The notes beneath the pieces are model-generated. The model saw only the letters and a program-made list of their open reading frames with translations, had not been told where the DNA came from and did no database searches. From Candidatus Falkowiibacteriota bacterium (GTDB taxonomy: Bacteria > Patescibacteriota > Patescibacteriia > Patescibacteriales > UBA12075), in assembly GCA_003647675.1 (NCBI GenBank), contig QMNH01000040.1:1-8251 (forward strand): DNA of 8,251 nt, given 5' to 3'. Position 1 is the first letter of the stretch. Each line of letters starts with the position of its first letter. A program made the position numbers and the translations under genes. Positions 5,949-8,251 of this stretch are shown one piece after another.

Positions 5949-5989
5949 ATCCGCGTAAATTCAGCGTAGTAATCCGCGTAAAATCAGCG
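5949..5989. repeat. Two tandem 18-bp units, one mismatch apart
   Basis: ATCCGCGTAAATTCAGCG (5949-5966) and ATCCGCGTAAAATCAGCG (5972-5989) differ at one base and repeat with a period of 23. They are clearly richer in GC than the surrounding gap. There are only two copies with a 5-base gap, so this is not a CRISPR array. Confidence 0.7.
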
Positions 5990-6061
5990 GTAAAATCTTA
6001 TTTAGAAAAATTTATTATTTATTTTAAATATAATTATTAAAATAGATTGACGTTTTATTTA

Positions 6062-7027
6062 TCATAACCATTTTTTTTTGGTAAAAAATATTATCATTGC
6101 CAGACAGCCGATCATCATAATCACTATAATGATCCAAAAGGCGTTTGCGGTTTGCATAAAAGGCATGCCGTTGGTTGTATTCATGCCGAATATGGCGGCC
6201 AGAAGAGTTAAGGGGAAAACAATAACAGAAAAAATTGTCAGGGTTTTCATGATATCGCTAAGCTGGTAATTAAGCAGGGATTCGTTGGTATTATTAAGCA
6301 CTTCTATCATTTCTTTCTGTGTCTCCAGATTTTCCCAAAATCTTTTTGATTGGGCCAATAATTCGTTGTAATATTTTTTAATTCTTTTTTCCGGAACCAG
6401 GCCAAAATTAGAATCGCTTAATTTTTCTATGATATTTTTATGATTTTGCGTGATTTTTCTGGTGTTGATTATATTTCTTCTTAAATCAAGTATGTTGGAA
6501 ACCGCTTTTTTTTGCTTTTGGGAAAAGATGAGGTCTTCTATTTCGTTTATGGCAATACTGTTTTGATCAAGCAGGGAATAGCCGGCAGACATTAATTTTT
6601 GTAATATTTCATAAAGCAGGATAGCTGAAGATTCCAGCTCGTAAGTTAAAAGCAGGTCTTCTTCTTTTTTGCATAAGCTGAAAAAATCATTTACCGTTTT
6701 AAGATTGTTATGGACAGAAACCAAATAATCAGAACCGACAAAAAAATTAATTTCTCCGGGTACAATAGTGCCGTCCCGCAGAACCGGAAAGTGCAGGGTA
6801 ATAAATAGATAGCCGTCATTTTTAATAATTTCAGGCCTTTGCGAAACAGCTTTTGTTGAAGAGGCTTGTAATTGGGCTAAATTGAAATTATAAAATTTGC
6901 GCAAAAATTCTATTTCATTTTTTCCGGCGTCAGTAATATTTAGCCATTTGACTGTTTTTTTTGGTTTTTGCGGATTAACAATAATTATTTCGTGAATGTT
7001 ATCGGTAATTTCTTTGTAATTAGACAT
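6062..7027 (-). CDS. corA: CorA-family magnesium (divalent cation) channel
   Basis: This inner-membrane homopentameric channel imports Mg2+ and sometimes Co2+ or Ni2+. It has 321 residues, a normal size. The N-terminal cytoplasmic part includes VKWLNITD and the block FITLHFPVLRDG leading into EINFFVGSDYLVSVHNN. A long helical part carries LRRNIINTRK and the SDSNFGLVPEKRIKKYYNELL stretch. The first membrane helix is at about 258-280, the signature GMN is at 281-283 in the IFGMNTTNGMPF loop, and the second membrane helix is at about 294-315. The tail is TKKKWL. The positive tail and GMN placement match the family's cytoplasmic N- and C-termini. Start ATG at 7025-7027; no Shine-Dalgarno is seen. 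The stop is TGA followed at once by TAA. It is convergent with dus and divergent from the gene at 7202, and has its own extended -10 promoter. Confidence 0.95.
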   Translation of the reverse strand: MSNYKEITDNIHEIIIVNPQKPKKTVKWLNITDAGKNEIEFLRKFYNFNLAQLQASSTKAVSQRPEIIKNDGYLFITLHFPVLRDGTIVPGEINFFVGSDYLVSVHNNLKTVNDFFSLCKKEEDLLLTYELESSAILLYEILQKLMSAGYSLLDQNSIAINEIEDLIFSQKQKKAVSNILDLRRNIINTRKITQNHKNIIEKLSDSNFGLVPEKRIKKYYNELLAQSKRFWENLETQKEMIEVLNNTNESLLNYQLSDIMKTLTIFSVIVFPLTLLAAIFGMNTTNGMPFMQTANAFWIIIVIMMIGCLAMIIFFTKKKWL

Positions 7028-7056
7028 AAAAGAAAATAATGATTATTTATAATAAT

Positions 7057-7086
7057 ATTATAACATAAAATATTAAAATCTTTAAA
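7057..7086 (-). promoter_or_regulatory. Extended -10 promoter for corA
   Basis: On the minus strand TGTTATAAT (7065-7057) is a perfect TGn extended -10. TTTAAA (7086-7081) lies 18 bases upstream as a 4-of-6 -35. Transcription would start near 7050, about 20 bases before the ATG. Confidence 0.6.
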
Positions 7087-7099
7087 TGCAAGAAATTAT

Positions 7100-7128
7100 T
7101 TTAAAATTATTATGATTTATGGTATAAT
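7100..7128 (+). promoter_or_regulatory. Extended -10 promoter for the gene at 7202
   Basis: TGGTATAAT (7120-7128) is a perfect TGn extended -10. TTTAAA (7100-7105) lies 17 bases upstream as a 4-of-6 -35. The predicted start near 7135 falls inside the palindrome 7133-7157. Confidence 0.65.
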
Positions 7129-7132
7129 AAAA

Positions 7133-7157
7133 ATATCTAATATTGGATATTAGATAT
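7133..7157. repeat. 11-bp perfect inverted repeat at the predicted transcription start
   Basis: ATATCTAATAT (7133-7143) and ATATTAGATAT (7147-7157) are perfect complements around TGG. The repeat begins 5 bases after the -10 box. That position suits a repressor operator or a 5' leader hairpin; no T-run follows, so a terminator is unlikely. Confidence 0.6.
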
Positions 7158-7201
7158 AAAGTTATTGTGTGGATTATAAATTATTTATATATAAAAAAAT
7201 A

Positions 7202-7708
7202 ATGCCTGATGATAAAAAAATTGAGAAAAAGGAATTGTCTGATTTAAGCCAAAAATTGGAAATTAATAATGAAAAAAAAGAAAGTTTTGAAGATATAAAA
7301 AAAATTGAAAAAAGGGAAGTTTTGGAAAAAATCGGTGAAACATCGTATGATCAGCTTAAGGAAGGAAAAAAAGAAACGGAAAAAGTAAACGTTTCAACTT
7401 CTGTATACGCGGATGATAAAGATAAATCAGAAGCAAGGGAAAAAGAAATAGAAAAAACCCTTGAGGCTGGCTTGGAAGATTTTTATATAAATATGCCGGA
7501 AGAAAAAAGGCGGGAATTTAAAAGAATGGGAGAAGAAACAGCCGGAAAAATCAATAAACTATTGGAGCAGTCCCGGGTAAAAGCCAAGAAAATAGTAAAG
7601 TTAATAAAAAAATGGCTATTATTAATTCCCGGCATAAATAAGTTTTTTTTAGAGCAGGAAGTAAAAATAAAAACAGATAGAATTTTGAAATTAAAAGTAG
7701 AAATATGA
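7202..7708 (+). CDS. Hypothetical highly charged helical protein
   Basis: I recognise no named family. The product has 168 residues from the ATG at 7202. Residues 1-85 are rich in Lys, Glu and Asp, low in complexity and probably disordered or coiled. From about residue 87 (LEAGLEDFYINMPEEKRREF) the composition looks folded. A hydrophobic patch WLLLIPGINKFF (138-149) follows lysine-rich helix KAKKIVKLIKK, and the end is LEQEVKIKTDRILKLKVEI. The patch is too short for a sure membrane span and may be a membrane-touching or packing helix. A GTG at 7169 in the same frame would add 11 residues (MDYKLFIYKKI); neither start has a Shine-Dalgarno, and I prefer the ATG because the extra residues look like leader sequence. 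Expression probably comes from the extended -10 at 7120-7128. Function unknown. Confidence 0.75.
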   Translation: MPDDKKIEKKELSDLSQKLEINNEKKESFEDIKKIEKREVLEKIGETSYDQLKEGKKETEKVNVSTSVYADDKDKSEAREKEIEKTLEAGLEDFYINMPEEKRREFKRMGEETAGKINKLLEQSRVKAKKIVKLIKKWLLLIPGINKFFLEQEVKIKTDRILKLKVEI

Positions 7709-7728
7709 TTCATTTTTAATTTTGCATT

Positions 7729-7762
7729 GTCATTTTGATTTTTGATTTTTGCATTTTGATTA
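7729..7762 (-). repeat. 7-bp-period tract upstream of the last gene
   Basis: G residues at 7737, 7744, 7751 and 7758 mark an exact 7-base step, with units GATTTTT, GATTTTT and GCATTTT. Bases 7727-7744 (18 bp) are the perfect reverse complement of 8234-8251 at the window end, and 7744-7758 match the same element a second way. The two tracts therefore flank the gene at 7802 in inverted orientation. Confidence 0.7.
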
Positions 7763-7801
7763 ATACATTTTTTTTTAATAATATTATTTTAAATACTATT
7801 C

Positions 7802-8209
7802 ATGTCTCACAAATCAGCCATATTAATATTAGCAGTAGTAGCAATCATCGGCGCTGTATTTATGGTTTTTATGTTTAAATTCATGCCGCCGGTAGTCCAG
7901 GATACGGATATGGCCGATAAACAAGATATAGAGCAAATAGAAGAAGCAACTATTCAGCCGGAAGAAAAAAAGCCCCTTACTACCCAGGAGAAAAAAGAGC
8001 GCCTAAACCAGATATTTGAAGAATTGAGCAAGGACAACGCCGAAGAAAATTCAATTAAGCAAACAGAGGAAAAAGCGGCTAAAACCGTTGAAATATTTAA
8101 AGAGCTAAACAGTGCCGAACCGGTCCCGGTTGACGATAAAGCCCAGGTTCAAATTGACCAGGAAAAAAGACAGCGGCTGGAAGATATATTTGAGGAGTTG
8201 AATAAATAA
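7802..8209 (+). CDS. Hypothetical membrane-anchored charged protein with I-F-x-E-L repeats
   Basis: I do not recognise a family. The product has 135 residues. After MSHKS a single hydrophobic segment (about 6-25, starting AILILAVVAIIG) serves as an uncleaved signal anchor, followed by KFMPPVVQ. The rest is a Glu/Lys-rich tail. It carries three related short motifs: RLNQIFEELSK (67-77), KTVEIFKELNS (94-104) and RLEDIFEELNK (125-135, the exact C-terminus). The regular motif spacing of 27 and 31 residues suggests repeated short helices or repeated partner-binding sites. Which side of the membrane the tail faces is unclear, since charges on both sides of the anchor are weakly positive. No Shine-Dalgarno is seen; the ATG was chosen because the anchor follows at once. 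It ends in TAA. Inverted heptamer tracts flank the gene. Confidence 0.8.
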   Translation: MSHKSAILILAVVAIIGAVFMVFMFKFMPPVVQDTDMADKQDIEQIEEATIQPEEKKPLTTQEKKERLNQIFEELSKDNAEENSIKQTEEKAAKTVEIFKELNSAEPVPVDDKAQVQIDQEKRQRLEDIFEELNK

Positions 8210-8220
8210 TATAATAAATT

Positions 8221-8251
8221 AAAATGCAAAATGCAAAAATCAAAATGACAA
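8221..8251 (+). repeat. 7-bp-period tract at the window end (cut off)
   Basis: AAAATGC, AAAATGC, AAAAATC and AAAATGA run in exact 7-base steps and end in CAA at the window edge, so the tract probably continues. It is the inverted partner of the tract at 7729-7762. Confidence 0.75.

Noticed and set aside
5949..5989. CRISPR repeat pair
   Set aside because: There are only two units with a 5-base gap, far shorter than a spacer, and no cas gene is nearby.
6062..6064. TGA recoded as glycine (Gracilibacteria/SR1 code)
   Set aside because: The corA reading ends properly at TGA with TAA next to it, and no gene here has an internal in-frame TGA.

Overview
The window reads as chromosomal DNA from an AT-rich bacterium with a small, compact genome. 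My best guess is a Candidate Phyla Radiation (Patescibacteria, Parcubacteria-like) lineage. This is inferred from gene style, not proven. The points behind it are: a short MurF-like ligase without the usual N-terminal domain, lysine/glutamate-rich small proteins, almost no Shine-Dalgarno sequences, and low-complexity intergenic repeats. No gene has an in-frame TGA and most end in TAA, so the standard bacterial code fits; the Gly-TGA code of Gracilibacteria/SR1 does not.

Layout: (1) 2-604, the 3' end of a class B penicillin-binding protein (FtsI type). After a repeat-bearing gap comes a MurF-like Mur ligase (847-2139). Together they look like a piece of the division/cell-wall (dcw) cluster. 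(2) 2270-4640, cysteine synthase followed by cysteinyl-tRNA synthetase, separated by a perfect 23-bp inverted repeat. The pair makes cysteine and charges it onto tRNA. (3) 4666-4797, an unlisted 43-residue single-span membrane protein with one of only two clear Shine-Dalgarno sequences here. (4) 4865-5851, a tRNA-dihydrouridine synthase with about 18 extra residues encoded by what looks like a dispersed palindromic repeat inserted in frame. (5) 5852-6061, a convergent gap holding a bidirectional terminator and small tandem repeats. (6) 6062-7027 on the minus strand, a CorA-family Mg2+ channel. It is divergent from a charged hypothetical protein (7202-7708); both have perfect extended -10 promoters. 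(7) 7802-8209, a membrane-anchored charged protein with three copies of an I-F-x-E-L motif.

The most unusual feature is a family of AT-rich tracts with a strict 7-bp period. They occur in four gaps, at the window end and once inside the cysS coding sequence. Some are paired in inverted orientation. Together with the in-frame element in dus, this suggests that short repeats are spreading through this genome and are tolerated in protein linkers.

I saw no tRNA, rRNA, CRISPR array, transposase or phage gene.
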